A stretch of 6,145 bases of DNA from Chloroflexota bacterium (lineage in GTDB: Bacteria; Chloroflexota; Dehalococcoidia; Lucifugimonadales; Lucifugimonadaceae), in the NCBI GenBank assembly GCA_016189845.1, contig JACPRT010000120.1:1-6145 (forward strand), written 5' to 3'. The notes beneath the pieces were generated by a model. That model saw only the letters and a program-made list of their open reading frames with translations, had not been told where the DNA came from and made no database searches. This document shows positions 1 to 6,109 of this stretch, piece by piece. The position numbers were made by a program, and so were the translations under genes. Each line of letters begins with the position of its first letter. Position 1 is the stretch's first letter.

Positions 1-723
1 ATCTACGTGGACGCGTCCGAGCGATTCCTGACCTCGCTCGCGGGCGTGACCGACCCGGAAGTCAAGCGCAAGCGCATCGGACAGGAATTCATCGAGGTCT
101 TCGAGGACCAGGCCAACCAGATCGGACAAGTCGATTTCCTGGGCCAGGGGACGCTCTACCCGGACGTGATCGAGAGCAAGTCCCCGGAGAACCGGGCCGC
201 TCACAAGATCAAGACGCACCACAACGTCGGAGGCCTTCCCGAACGCATGAAGCTCCGGCTCGTCGAGCCGCTCCGATATCTGTTCAAGGACGAGGTCCGG
301 CTTGCCGGCCTCGAGCTCGGGCTGTCGCCTGAGGTCCTGAACCGCCAGCCGTTCCCCGGTCCGGGCCTGGCGATCCGTGTCATTGGCGAGGTGACCTATG
401 AGAAGCTGGAAGTCCTTCGCAAGTGTGACTGGATCGTCATGGACGAGATCAAGCGGGACAAGCTCTACGACAAGCTGTGGCAGAGTTTCGCGGTGCTCAC
501 CGACACGAAGACGGTCGGGGTCATGGGCGACCAGCGAACGTACCGGCACGTGGTCGCGATTCGGGCGGTAACGAGCGAGGACGCGATGACGGCCGATTGG
601 GCGAGGCTGCCCTACGAGACGCTGGGCAGGATCGCGAGCCGCATCGTGAACGAGGTCGATCAGGTCAACCGCGTCGTCTACGACATCACGAGCAAGCCGC
701 CCGGCACGATCGAATGGGAGTAG
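1..723 (+). CDS. guaA: GMP synthase (glutamine-hydrolysing), C-terminal part; 5' end outside window
   Basis: Cytosolic enzyme that aminates XMP to GMP using glutamine and ATP, the last step of the guanine branch. The frame is open from base 1, giving 240 residues before TAG. Full-length bacterial GuaA is about 510-525 aa, so roughly the C-terminal half is present. The N-terminal glutamine amidotransferase domain and the ATP-binding P-loop of the ATP pyrophosphatase domain lie upstream of the window. Visible conserved blocks, numbered within the fragment: QGTLYPDVIES (49-59), THHNVGGLPE (72-81), LVEPLRYLFKDEVR (87-100), the FPGPGL loop (118-123) that opens the C-terminal dimerisation domain, GVMGDQRTY (173-181) and the near-invariant terminus KPPGTIEWE (232-240). 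The final codons overlap the purD start. Identity is essentially certain; there is no frameshift or missing key block in the part seen. Confidence 0.97.
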   Translation: MYVDASERFLTSLAGVTDPEVKRKRIGQEFIEVFEDQANQIGQVDFLGQGTLYPDVIESKSPENRAAHKIKTHHNVGGLPERMKLRLVEPLRYLFKDEVRLAGLELGLSPEVLNRQPFPGPGLAIRVIGEVTYEKLEVLRKCDWIVMDEIKRDKLYDKLWQSFAVLTDTKTVGVMGDQRTYRHVVAIRAVTSEDAMTADWARLPYETLGRIASRIVNEVDQVNRVVYDITSKPPGTIEWE

Positions 724-2036
724 GCAATCCCCTCGACGTCCTGGTGATCGGGTCGGGCGGGCGCGAGCACGCGATCGCCTGGAAGCTCCGGCAGAGCCCG
801 GGGGTAGGCAGGCTGTACGCCGCGCCCGGAAACGCGGGCACCGCCGAGATCGGCGAGAACCTGAACCTTCGTGACTCCGACATCCCCGGGCTTCTGGGCG
901 CGGTCCGCTCCCGCGGAATCGGCCTGACCGTCGTCGGTCCGGAAGGACCGCTGGCCGCAGGGTGCGTCGACGCCTTCAGGGCGGATGGACGGCTGGTGTT
1001 CGGGCCGACGCAGGCCGCAGCAAGGCTGGAGTCGTCGAAGGCCTGGGCCAAGCTCTTCATGGGCCGACACGGCATTCCCACTGCAAAAGCTGCGGCCTTC
1101 CGGACGGCCGCAGACGCGATCGCGCACATCGACCGCATGACGGAGAGCACCGCGGTGATCAAGGCGGACGGACTTGCGGCAGGCAAGGGCGTGGTCGTTG
1201 CGAATTCCAGGGCCGAGGCGCGCAATGCGGTCGCATCGGTCTTCTCGGGCGCCGTACCTTCGTCCGCGATTTCCCAGGTGCTGGTAGAGGAACGCCTCAC
1301 GGGGACCGAGGTGAGCGTGTTCGCTTTCGTCGATGGCGGCTACGCCTCGGAATGGGTGGCCGCGTGCGATTACAAGCGCGTCGGCGACAACGACACCGGC
1401 CCCAACACGGGGGGGATGGGGGCCTACTCGCCACCTGAATTCTGGACGCAGGACCTTGCCCGGACCGTGCGAAAAAACATCCTGGAACCCGTTGCCGCCG
1501 GCATGGTCTCCGATGGCTCGCCATTCACCGGAGTGTTGTACGCCGGGCTGATGCTGACGCGGGAAGGGCCAAAGGTCATCGAGTTCAACTGCCGCCTGGG
1601 GGACCCGGAGGCCCAGGTCATCCTGCCGCGCCTCCATACCGACTTGCTTGAGATCCTGCTCGCGGGCGCCGAGGGGCGGCTTCGTGACGTCGCGGTCGAC
1701 TGGTCCGGGAGGCCCCATGTGTGCGTCGTCCTGGCCTCCGGGGGATACCCGGGGAAGTACCGGACCGGCGTGGAGGTCACCGGGATCGACCGGCTCGGAG
1801 CCGGCGCCGTCGTGTTCCATGCCGGCACCAAACGCGACGGAGACAGGGTCGTAACCAACGGCGGGCGCGTGCTGTCGGTGGTCGCGGGCGGCGCGGACGT
1901 GGGTGCGGCACGTGCCGCGGCGTATGAGGGCGTGTCCAGGATCGCGTTCGAGGGGATGATCTTTCGGCGCGACATAGCCCAGCGGGCTGCAGGAAGGTCG
2001 CACAGGATCGGGCTGCCGCGACCGGGAGGGTCCTGA
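714..2036 (+). CDS. purD: Phosphoribosylamine--glycine ligase (GAR synthetase)
   Basis: Cytosolic ATP-grasp ligase joining 5-phosphoribosylamine and glycine to give GAR, step 2 of purine synthesis. The protein is 440 aa, close to the usual 420-440. Visible in order: N-terminal strand and glycine loop VLVIGSGGREHA (9-20), APGNAGT (37-43), VVGPEGPLAAG (73-83), SSKAWAKLFM (107-116) starting the ATP-grasp region, ATP-binding VIKADGLAAGKGVVVA (148-163), VEERLTGTEVSVFA (191-204), the PurD signature around DNDTGPNTGGMGAYSP (225-240), metal-binding EFNCRLGDPEAQ (290-301), and a C-terminal domain with ASGGYPGKY (341-349) and TNGGRVLSVVA (381-391). ATG 714 is chosen because it places the first strand 8 residues in, and the longer upstream reading is only guaA read out of frame. 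It overlaps the guaA stop by 10 nt and has no clear ribosome-binding site, so coupling to guaA translation is likely. The last 15 or so residues are a poorly conserved basic/glycine-rich tail. Confidence 0.96.
   Translation: MGVGNPLDVLVIGSGGREHAIAWKLRQSPGVGRLYAAPGNAGTAEIGENLNLRDSDIPGLLGAVRSRGIGLTVVGPEGPLAAGCVDAFRADGRLVFGPTQAAARLESSKAWAKLFMGRHGIPTAKAAAFRTAADAIAHIDRMTESTAVIKADGLAAGKGVVVANSRAEARNAVASVFSGAVPSSAISQVLVEERLTGTEVSVFAFVDGGYASEWVAACDYKRVGDNDTGPNTGGMGAYSPPEFWTQDLARTVRKNILEPVAAGMVSDGSPFTGVLYAGLMLTREGPKVIEFNCRLGDPEAQVILPRLHTDLLEILLAGAEGRLRDVAVDWSGRPHVCVVLASGGYPGKYRTGVEVTGIDRLGAGAVVFHAGTKRDGDRVVTNGGRVLSVVAGGADVGAARAAAYEGVSRIAFEGMIFRRDIAQRAAGRSHRIGLPRPGGS
2024..2030 (+). promoter_or_regulatory. 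Strong Shine-Dalgarno (GGGAGGG) at the 3' end of purD
   Basis: GGGAGGG lies inside the last purD codons, 5 nt before ATG 2036. That ATG opens only a 7-codon frame, not the next large gene, whose ATG is 38 nt past the motif. The spacing is ideal for the small frame and too long for direct use by the HAD gene. It may load ribosomes that then reach ATG 2068 by re-initiation. Purine-rich runs are not rare at this GC content, so chance is possible. Confidence 0.4.
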
Positions 2037-2067
2037 TGCAAGCGACTGCCGTGAGATGATGCTGTAG
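2036..2067 (+). other. Mini-ORF stop/start relay between purD and the HAD gene
   Basis: The purD stop overlaps an ATG (TGATG, 2034-2038). That ATG reads MQATAVR and stops at TGA 2057-2059. This second stop overlaps another ATG (2059-2061), which reads Met-Leu and stops at TAG 2065-2067, directly abutting the HAD start ATG 2068. All of this is visible in the sequence. That it is translated, or passes ribosomes from purD to the HAD gene, is inference. The peptides are too short to have a recognisable function. Confidence 0.25.
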
Positions 2068-2748
2068 ATGCTCGTAATCCTCGATTTCGACGACACGGCC
2101 GCGGTCGAAAACGTGGCGCGCTTGCTGCTGGACCGGTTCGGCGATGGCGCGTTCTCGCAGATACAGGCGCAGTACTCGCAGGGAAAGCTGCCGTTCCGGG
2201 ATTATCAGGAGAGCGCCTTTCGTTCGCTGCCAGTCGACGTCCCCACCCTCAGCGCCTATGCGGCAGATGCCGCTCACCTGAGGCCAGGCTTCAAGGAGGC
2301 GGTCGAGGCCGCGAAGTTCGCGGGGGCCGAGATCTCGATCGTTTCGGCAGGCCTCGACTTCTACATCAAGCCGGTGCTCGATCGCTACGGCTATTCCGGC
2401 GTCCCCGTCACATCGGTGGGGACAGGCGGCTACCGCGGCCACGCGACGGCGATCCAGTACACCTACCCGCCGCTTCGCCCGGACTGTCCGACCGAATACG
2501 CGGTCTGCAAGTGCCGCGTCTTCGAAGCGGCCCGCCTGGCCGGGCGCGAGGTGGTGTTCGTGGGCGACGGCATGCGCTCCGACGCCTGCGCCGCGGCCCG
2601 CGCCTCCACCGTTTTCGCGCGCTCCCGGCTGCTCGACCACTGCCGAGCCAATGGCATCCCCGCACAGCCGTTCGACGATCTCTATCCGCTCGCCGCCCAC
2701 ATCGGGCGGGCCGCCCGGCGCAAGACGAACGGGAGGGGTCCGGCGTGA
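2068..2748 (+). CDS. HAD-superfamily (subfamily IB) phosphatase, MtnX-like
   Basis: Soluble 226-aa phosphohydrolase with the full HAD catalytic set: motif I DFDDT (6-10; nucleophile Asp6, acid/base Asp8), motif II Ser93 in IVSAG (91-95), motif III Lys148 in VCKCR (146-150), and motif IV GDGMRSD (166-172) with acidic Asp167 and Asp172. Residues of about 11-80 form the helical C1-type cap. SAGLDFYIKPVL (93-104), the Cys140/Cys147/Cys149 cluster just before and after the motif III lysine, and the tail FARSRLLDHCRANGI (183-197) resemble MtnX, the 2-hydroxy-3-keto-5-methylthiopentenyl-1-phosphate phosphatase of methionine salvage, and the related DKMTPP-phosphatase superfamily. No other methionine-salvage gene is present, so that substrate is not supported by context. 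An in-frame stop directly upstream (2065-2067) fixes ATG 2068 as the earliest start. Its stop overlaps the purB start by 4 nt, implying coupled expression with purine genes. The substrate is unknown; a sugar- or nucleotide-phosphate is possible. Confidence 0.85.
   Translation: MLVILDFDDTAAVENVARLLLDRFGDGAFSQIQAQYSQGKLPFRDYQESAFRSLPVDVPTLSAYAADAAHLRPGFKEAVEAAKFAGAEISIVSAGLDFYIKPVLDRYGYSGVPVTSVGTGGYRGHATAIQYTYPPLRPDCPTEYAVCKCRVFEAARLAGREVVFVGDGMRSDACAAARASTVFARSRLLDHCRANGIPAQPFDDLYPLAAHIGRAARRKTNGRGPA
2731..2738 (+). promoter_or_regulatory. Ribosome-binding site for purB (GGGAGGGG)
   Basis: A purine-rich GGGAGGGG sits 6 nt before GTG 2745, inside the HAD coding end. It is the strongest and best-placed Shine-Dalgarno in the window in front of a large gene, and decides the GTG start of purB over the later in-frame ATG at 2772. 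It suggests purB has its own efficient initiation in addition to coupling through the GTGA overlap. Confidence 0.75.
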
Positions 2749-4124
2749 TCGACCGCTACTCCCGCCCCGCCATGGCGCGAGTGTGGTCGGATGACCACGC
2801 GTTCGAGCTCTGGCTGAGGGTGGAGCTGGCGGCCTGCCGGGCCTGGTTCGAGCTGAGTGTGGTGCCCGAACGGGACCTCGCCCTGATCGAGAAGAACGCG
2901 AAATTCGACCGCAAGCTGTACGACCGCAACTTCGAGCAGACGCGGCACGACGTCGTTTCGTTCACGCGCTCGGTCGCCGCGAGCCTGGGACCGGAAAGCC
3001 GCTGGATCCACCACGGCCTGACTTCGAACGACGTGAAGGACACCGCTCTTAGCCTTCAGATGGTCGAGGCGACCGACCTCATCGATACCGAGGTCGTGCG
3101 GCTGATGGGCGTGCTGAAGCGGCGGGCGCAGGAGTTCATCGATACCCTCTGCATGGGCCGCACGCACGGCGTGCACGCCGAGCCCATGAGTTTTGGGCTA
3201 AAGCTCGCGCTCTGGTGGGAGGAGATGCGACGGCACCGCCGCCGGCTTCGCGACACACGCGAGATGGTCGCCGTGGGCATGATCTCGGGACCGGTGGGCT
3301 CCTACGCGAGCGTGCCGCCGCAGGTGGAGGAGCTTACCTGCAGCCAGCTCGGGCTATCCCCTGCCCCGGTGTCCAACCAGGTGATCCAGCGGGACCGGCA
3401 CGCGCAGTTCGTGCAGACGCTGGCGCTGATTGCGGCGACACTGGAAAAGATCGCGACCGAGATACGAGGGCTCCAACGCACGGAGATCCACGAGGTCGAA
3501 GAGCCGTTCGGCCGCCCTGGCTACGTCAGCACCGGGTCGTCGTCGATGCCGCACAAGCGAAACCCCGAGCTGTCGGAACGCGTCTGCGGCCTTGCGCGTC
3601 TGGTGCGGGGCCATGCCGTCACCGCCCTCGAAAACGTCGCTCTGTGGCACGAGCGCGACATCAGCCATTCGTCGGCCGAGCGGATCATCCTTCCCGACGC
3701 CAGCCTGGCGGTCGACTACATGCTCAACACGATGACCGGGGTCATCTCCGGGATGGCGGTGTACCCCGAAAGGATGATGGACAACATCGAGTCGTCAAGG
3801 GGGCTCGTCTTCTCGGAGCGCGTGATGCTTGCGCTGGTCGAGAAGGGCATGGACCGCAAGAAGGCGTACGAGATCGTGCAGCGGCATGCGATGGAAGCCT
3901 GGGACCGCGGCAACGATTTCAGGAGTCTCATCACCACGGATCCGGACGTCGGCGCCCTGGTATCCCCACACGACCTTGCCAGCATGTTCGATTACGGGTA
4001 CTACCTGCGGCACGTGCGCCACACCTTCAAGCGCCTGGGTTTTGGCGCCGGGCGCCGCAGGGCTGGTGACGCCGGGCCTAACGGCGCGCGACCGCGCGCG
4101 AAGGCCGTGGCAGCCCGCAAATGA
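2745..4124 (+). CDS. purB: Adenylosuccinate lyase
   Basis: Cytosolic homotetrameric lyase of the fumarase/aspartase superfamily. It releases fumarate from SAICAR (giving AICAR) and from adenylosuccinate (giving AMP). The protein is 459 aa against a usual 430-460. Visible: N-terminal RYSRPAMARVWSD (4-16), TRHDVVSF (66-73), HHGLTSNDVKDTALSLQ (89-105), GRTHGVHAEP (138-147) with the conserved active-site His141, NQVIQRDRHA (211-220), the superfamily signature GSSSMPHKRNPE (264-275) on the mobile catalytic loop, WHERDISHSSAERIILPD (301-318) and FDYGYYLRHV (415-424). The GTG start gives the standard N-terminus and follows a strong ribosome-binding site; the longer upstream reading is HAD sequence in another frame. 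Two oddities: a slightly long segment GRPGYVST (256-263) between EEPF and the signature, and a basic Arg/Ala/Gly tail (435-459) past the conserved end. The stop overlaps the purC start in ATGA. Confidence 0.96.
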   Translation: MIDRYSRPAMARVWSDDHAFELWLRVELAACRAWFELSVVPERDLALIEKNAKFDRKLYDRNFEQTRHDVVSFTRSVAASLGPESRWIHHGLTSNDVKDTALSLQMVEATDLIDTEVVRLMGVLKRRAQEFIDTLCMGRTHGVHAEPMSFGLKLALWWEEMRRHRRRLRDTREMVAVGMISGPVGSYASVPPQVEELTCSQLGLSPAPVSNQVIQRDRHAQFVQTLALIAATLEKIATEIRGLQRTEIHEVEEPFGRPGYVSTGSSSMPHKRNPELSERVCGLARLVRGHAVTALENVALWHERDISHSSAERIILPDASLAVDYMLNTMTGVISGMAVYPERMMDNIESSRGLVFSERVMLALVEKGMDRKKAYEIVQRHAMEAWDRGNDFRSLITTDPDVGALVSPHDLASMFDYGYYLRHVRHTFKRLGFGAGRRRAGDAGPNGARPRAKAVAARK

Positions 4125-5032
4125 CGCAGGCTGTCGCCGAAACGAACTTCTCCGGGCTGGTCCACAGGGGAAAGGTCAGGGACACCTACGACATCGGCGG
4201 CGGCCGCCTCCTGATGATCGCGACCGACCGCATTTCCGCGTTCGACGTCGTCCTCCCGACGCCGATCCCCGGCAAGGGCCTGATCCTCGCCCAGATGTCG
4301 GCGTTCTGGTTCAAGCTCACGTCAAAAGTCGTGAAGAACCACTTCATCGGCATGGCCAGCGACCCTGCGGCGACTTCTTCGGTCCCGCGGAGAGGGGCCC
4401 TTGCCGAGTTGCCGGCGGACATGGCGCCGCGGGCGATGGTCATCAAGCGGGCGAAGCGAGTCGACATCGAATGCGTCGTCCGCGCCTACCTCGCCGGTTC
4501 AGCCTGGGCCGAGTACCGAAAGTCCGGGACGGTCCAGGGGGTAAGACTTCCCGGCGGTCTGCGTGAGGCGGAAAAGCTGCCGGAGCTGATGTTCACGCCG
4601 ACCACCAAGGCCGAAGCCGGCCACGACCAGCCGCTCACCTGGCGTGAAACGATCGACCTGGTCGGCGAGGACACGGCGGTGCGGCTGCGAGAGCTGTCGT
4701 TCAAGCTGTTCGGCGCAGCCCACGAACACGCGTCCGCCCGCGGGATGATCGTCGCCGACACGAAATTCGAATTCGGCTGGCTCGGCGGTGAGCTGATCCT
4801 CATCGACGAAGTCCTGACGCCCGACTCGAGCCGCTTCTGGGCGGTCGAAGACTACCGGCCAGGCGTGTCGCCGCCGGCCTTCGACAAGCAGTTCGTGCGA
4901 GACTGGCTTTCGGCGAGCGGCTGGAACAAGAACCCCCCGGCGCCGTCGCTCCCGGCCGACGTCATCGCAAAGACCAGGCGCCGCTACGAACAGGCGCTGG
5001 AACGGTTGACCGGCCAGCGTCTGATGGAATGA
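4121..5032 (+). CDS. purC: Phosphoribosylaminoimidazole-succinocarboxamide synthase (SAICAR synthetase)
   Basis: Cytosolic ATP-dependent ligase joining CAIR and aspartate to form SAICAR, the substrate PurB cleaves next. The 303-aa length fits the long PurC form (yeast Ade1 and actinobacterial type, near 300 aa) rather than the 235-240 aa form of E. coli and B. subtilis. Visible: HRGKVRDTYDI (15-25) and RLLMIATDRISAFDV (29-43), the nucleotide-binding N-terminal region with its signature; PIPGKG (48-53); IECVVRAYLAGSAWAEY (116-132); EKLPELMFTPTTKAEAGHD (151-169), where substrate is bound; and IVADTKFEFG (210-219) followed by LILIDEVLTPDSSRFW (225-240), which supply the metal/ATP-binding acidic residues. 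ATG 4121 overlaps the purB stop by 4 nt. Only a weak AAGG lies 16 nt upstream, so translation probably depends on ribosomes finishing purB. No missing motif is seen. Confidence 0.97.
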   Translation: MTQAVAETNFSGLVHRGKVRDTYDIGGGRLLMIATDRISAFDVVLPTPIPGKGLILAQMSAFWFKLTSKVVKNHFIGMASDPAATSSVPRRGALAELPADMAPRAMVIKRAKRVDIECVVRAYLAGSAWAEYRKSGTVQGVRLPGGLREAEKLPELMFTPTTKAEAGHDQPLTWRETIDLVGEDTAVRLRELSFKLFGAAHEHASARGMIVADTKFEFGWLGGELILIDEVLTPDSSRFWAVEDYRPGVSPPAFDKQFVRDWLSASGWNKNPPAPSLPADVIAKTRRRYEQALERLTGQRLME

Positions 5033-5096
5033 CGTTCCCAGGCAGTGCCGGGGCGTATCATCAGCAGGTTTGCGCAGCTTTAGAAAAGCAGAGACG
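5033..5096 (+). other. purC to DUF3105 intergenic gap with small inverted repeats
   Basis: At 64 nt this is the longest gap inside the cluster. Just after the purC stop, 5037-5053 reads CCC-A-GGC-AGT-GCC-G-GGG: a 6-bp GC stem with one A/G mismatch and a 3-nt loop. No T-run follows, so it is not a standard intrinsic terminator. A second, weaker 5-bp stem (GCTTT/AAAGC, 5077-5089) ends 7 nt before the next ATG. TATCAT (5056-5061) resembles a -10 box but has no partner -35 box at proper spacing. The hairpins could shape partial termination or mRNA ends, but this is speculative. Confidence 0.3.
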
Positions 5097-5837
5097 ATGG
5101 CAAGCACCGAATCACAGCAGACGTCACCGACACAGGAACCGACACCGGGGTCCACCCGCGTTCGCAAGGCGTCCACCCGCCCCGAGAGCAGGCGCGGCAT
5201 GACCAAGGGCGCGATACGCGCGCAGCGGCGTGCACGAAGCGAAGGCCGGAAACGGCGCAAGCGGATGCTCTGGTTCGCCCTCGCGATACTGGTGGCCGCG
5301 GCGTTCATCGCCAGCCTGCTCGTGCCGGGCGGCCTGCGCTCGCAGGGCAACCTGACCACGCGGTCCGCGATCAACACGGGCGGCCCGGTCGCGATACTGC
5401 CGGACGAAGGCCGCGACCACGTCGAGGCCGGACAACCTGCCTCCGGCGGGTTCAAGACGAAGCCTGCCACGTCCGGCCCGCACTGGCAGACTCTTCCGAC
5501 CGCTGCGGCGCCAGACGGTTCTCCGGCGCGCTGGGGCGCGTATGACCACGCGCTCCCCGACGAGGTGCTCATCCACAACCTTGAACATGGCGGAATCGGC
5601 CTTCACTACAGCTGTCCGGAAGGCTGCGCCGATTTGATCGAACAGCTAAAGGGAATCATGGGCCGCAACCCTTCGCAGTTCATCGTCTCGCCATACCCGG
5701 GCATGGACCGCAAGATCGCCATCACCTCGTGGCGTCACCTTCTTTACCTCGACGAGTTCGACGAGGCGAAGATCCGCGAGTTCGTCGACGCCTATCAGGA
5801 CCGGGCGCCCGAAAGCGTCCCGCAGAACCAGTTCTAG
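5097..5837 (+). CDS. Membrane-anchored DUF3105 family protein, function unknown
   Basis: A 246-aa protein with three parts. Residues 1-56 are a Ser/Thr/Pro-rich then strongly basic, probably disordered cytoplasmic tail ending in RKRRKR. Residues 57-76 are a single hydrophobic helix beginning MLWFALAIL. Residues 77-246 form an extracytoplasmic domain. The positive-inside rule gives N-in, C-out topology. The outer domain has the pattern I associate with DUF3105: RDHVE (106-110), TSGPHW (125-130), WGAYDHALPDE (146-156), LIHNLEHGGIGLHY (158-171) and a C-x3-C pair (173, 177), then a C-terminal region WRHLLYLDEF (212-221). Clustered His108, His129, His160 and His164 suggest metal or cofactor binding, but no activity is established. 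ATG 5097 is preferred; an in-frame TTG at 5070 would add 9 residues but has no spaced ribosome-binding site. The gene lies between purC and purS, with purS 3 nt downstream, so it is co-transcribed with purine genes without an evident purine role. Confidence 0.85.
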   Translation: MASTESQQTSPTQEPTPGSTRVRKASTRPESRRGMTKGAIRAQRRARSEGRKRRKRMLWFALAILVAAAFIASLLVPGGLRSQGNLTTRSAINTGGPVAILPDEGRDHVEAGQPASGGFKTKPATSGPHWQTLPTAAAPDGSPARWGAYDHALPDEVLIHNLEHGGIGLHYSCPEGCADLIEQLKGIMGRNPSQFIVSPYPGMDRKIAITSWRHLLYLDEFDEAKIREFVDAYQDRAPESVPQNQF

Positions 5838-5840
5838 CCG

Positions 5841-6092
5841 GTGCCGTACATCGCACGGGTCCGCGTCACTCTGAAGCCCGCGGTCAACGATCCACAGGGC
5901 ATCACGATTGCGCGGGCGCTGAAATCCCTGGGATTCGAGGGCGTGCAGAGCGTGCGCGCCGGCAAGTACCTCGAACTCAGGCTGGCCGACGACGACGCTA
6001 CCGCGGCCGAGGAAAGGGTCCGCACCATGTGCCAGAAGCTGCTGGCCAATCCCGTGACCGAGACGTTCAGTTTTGACCTGGAACAGATCTAG
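5841..6092 (+). CDS. purS: Phosphoribosylformylglycinamidine synthase subunit PurS
   Basis: Small subunit of the FGAR amidotransferase complex. PurS bridges the glutaminase PurQ and the synthetase PurL so that ammonia passes between them, converting FGAR to FGAM. The 83-aa length matches the usual 80-85. Visible: first strand YIARVRVTLKPAVNDPQG (3-20), TIARALKSLGFEGVQSVRAG (22-41), KYLELRL (42-48) and CQKLLANPVTETFSFDLE (64-81), all typical of PurS. GTG 5841 is chosen because it puts the first strand at the very N-terminus and begins 3 nt after the preceding stop; no ATG is available. No Shine-Dalgarno is visible, so initiation likely relies on coupling to the DUF3105 gene. The partners PurQ and PurL are not in the window, and no PurQ-like N-terminus follows in the 53 bases left. 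Confidence 0.96.
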   Translation: MPYIARVRVTLKPAVNDPQGITIARALKSLGFEGVQSVRAGKYLELRLADDDATAAEERVRTMCQKLLANPVTETFSFDLEQI

Positions 6093-6109
6093 TTGGGCGC
6101 GTCGGGGTG

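Noticed and set aside
477..713. 79-codon upstream in-frame extension of purD
   Set aside because: It is the guaA coding region read in another frame; it gives Arg/Gly-rich noise, and PurD proteins begin at the strand starting near residue 8 of the chosen start.
678..2096. 472-codon open frame on the minus strand opposite purD
   Set aside because: It is antisense to an unmistakable purD in a GC-rich sequence, where stop codons are rare in mirror frames. Its translation is Arg/Pro/His-rich with no recognisable domain.
1777..2700. 307-codon minus-strand frame across the purD-HAD junction
   Set aside because: Antisense to two well-supported genes; Arg/Ala-rich, no domain recognised.
2511..2744. 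78-codon upstream in-frame extension of purB
   Set aside because: It lies wholly within the HAD gene in another frame, is Arg/Pro-rich, and the GTG at 2745 has a strong ribosome-binding site.
2068..2748. Calling the HAD gene mtnX or serB outright
   Set aside because: Motifs and layout are MtnX-like, but there is no methionine-salvage or serine-pathway context, and HAD substrates cannot be read from the sequence alone.
3215..4069. 284-codon + strand frame inside purB
   Set aside because: Off-frame shadow of purB with a Gly/Arg/His-rich composition and no motif.
5056..5061. TATCAT as a -10 promoter box before the DUF3105 gene
   Set aside because: No -35-like hexamer at 16-18 nt upstream; the nearest TTGACC (5006-5011) is 44 nt away. 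One hexamer alone is expected by chance.
4499..5578. 359-codon minus-strand frame across purC and the DUF3105 gene
   Set aside because: Antisense to two supported genes, composition typical of GC-driven spurious frames.
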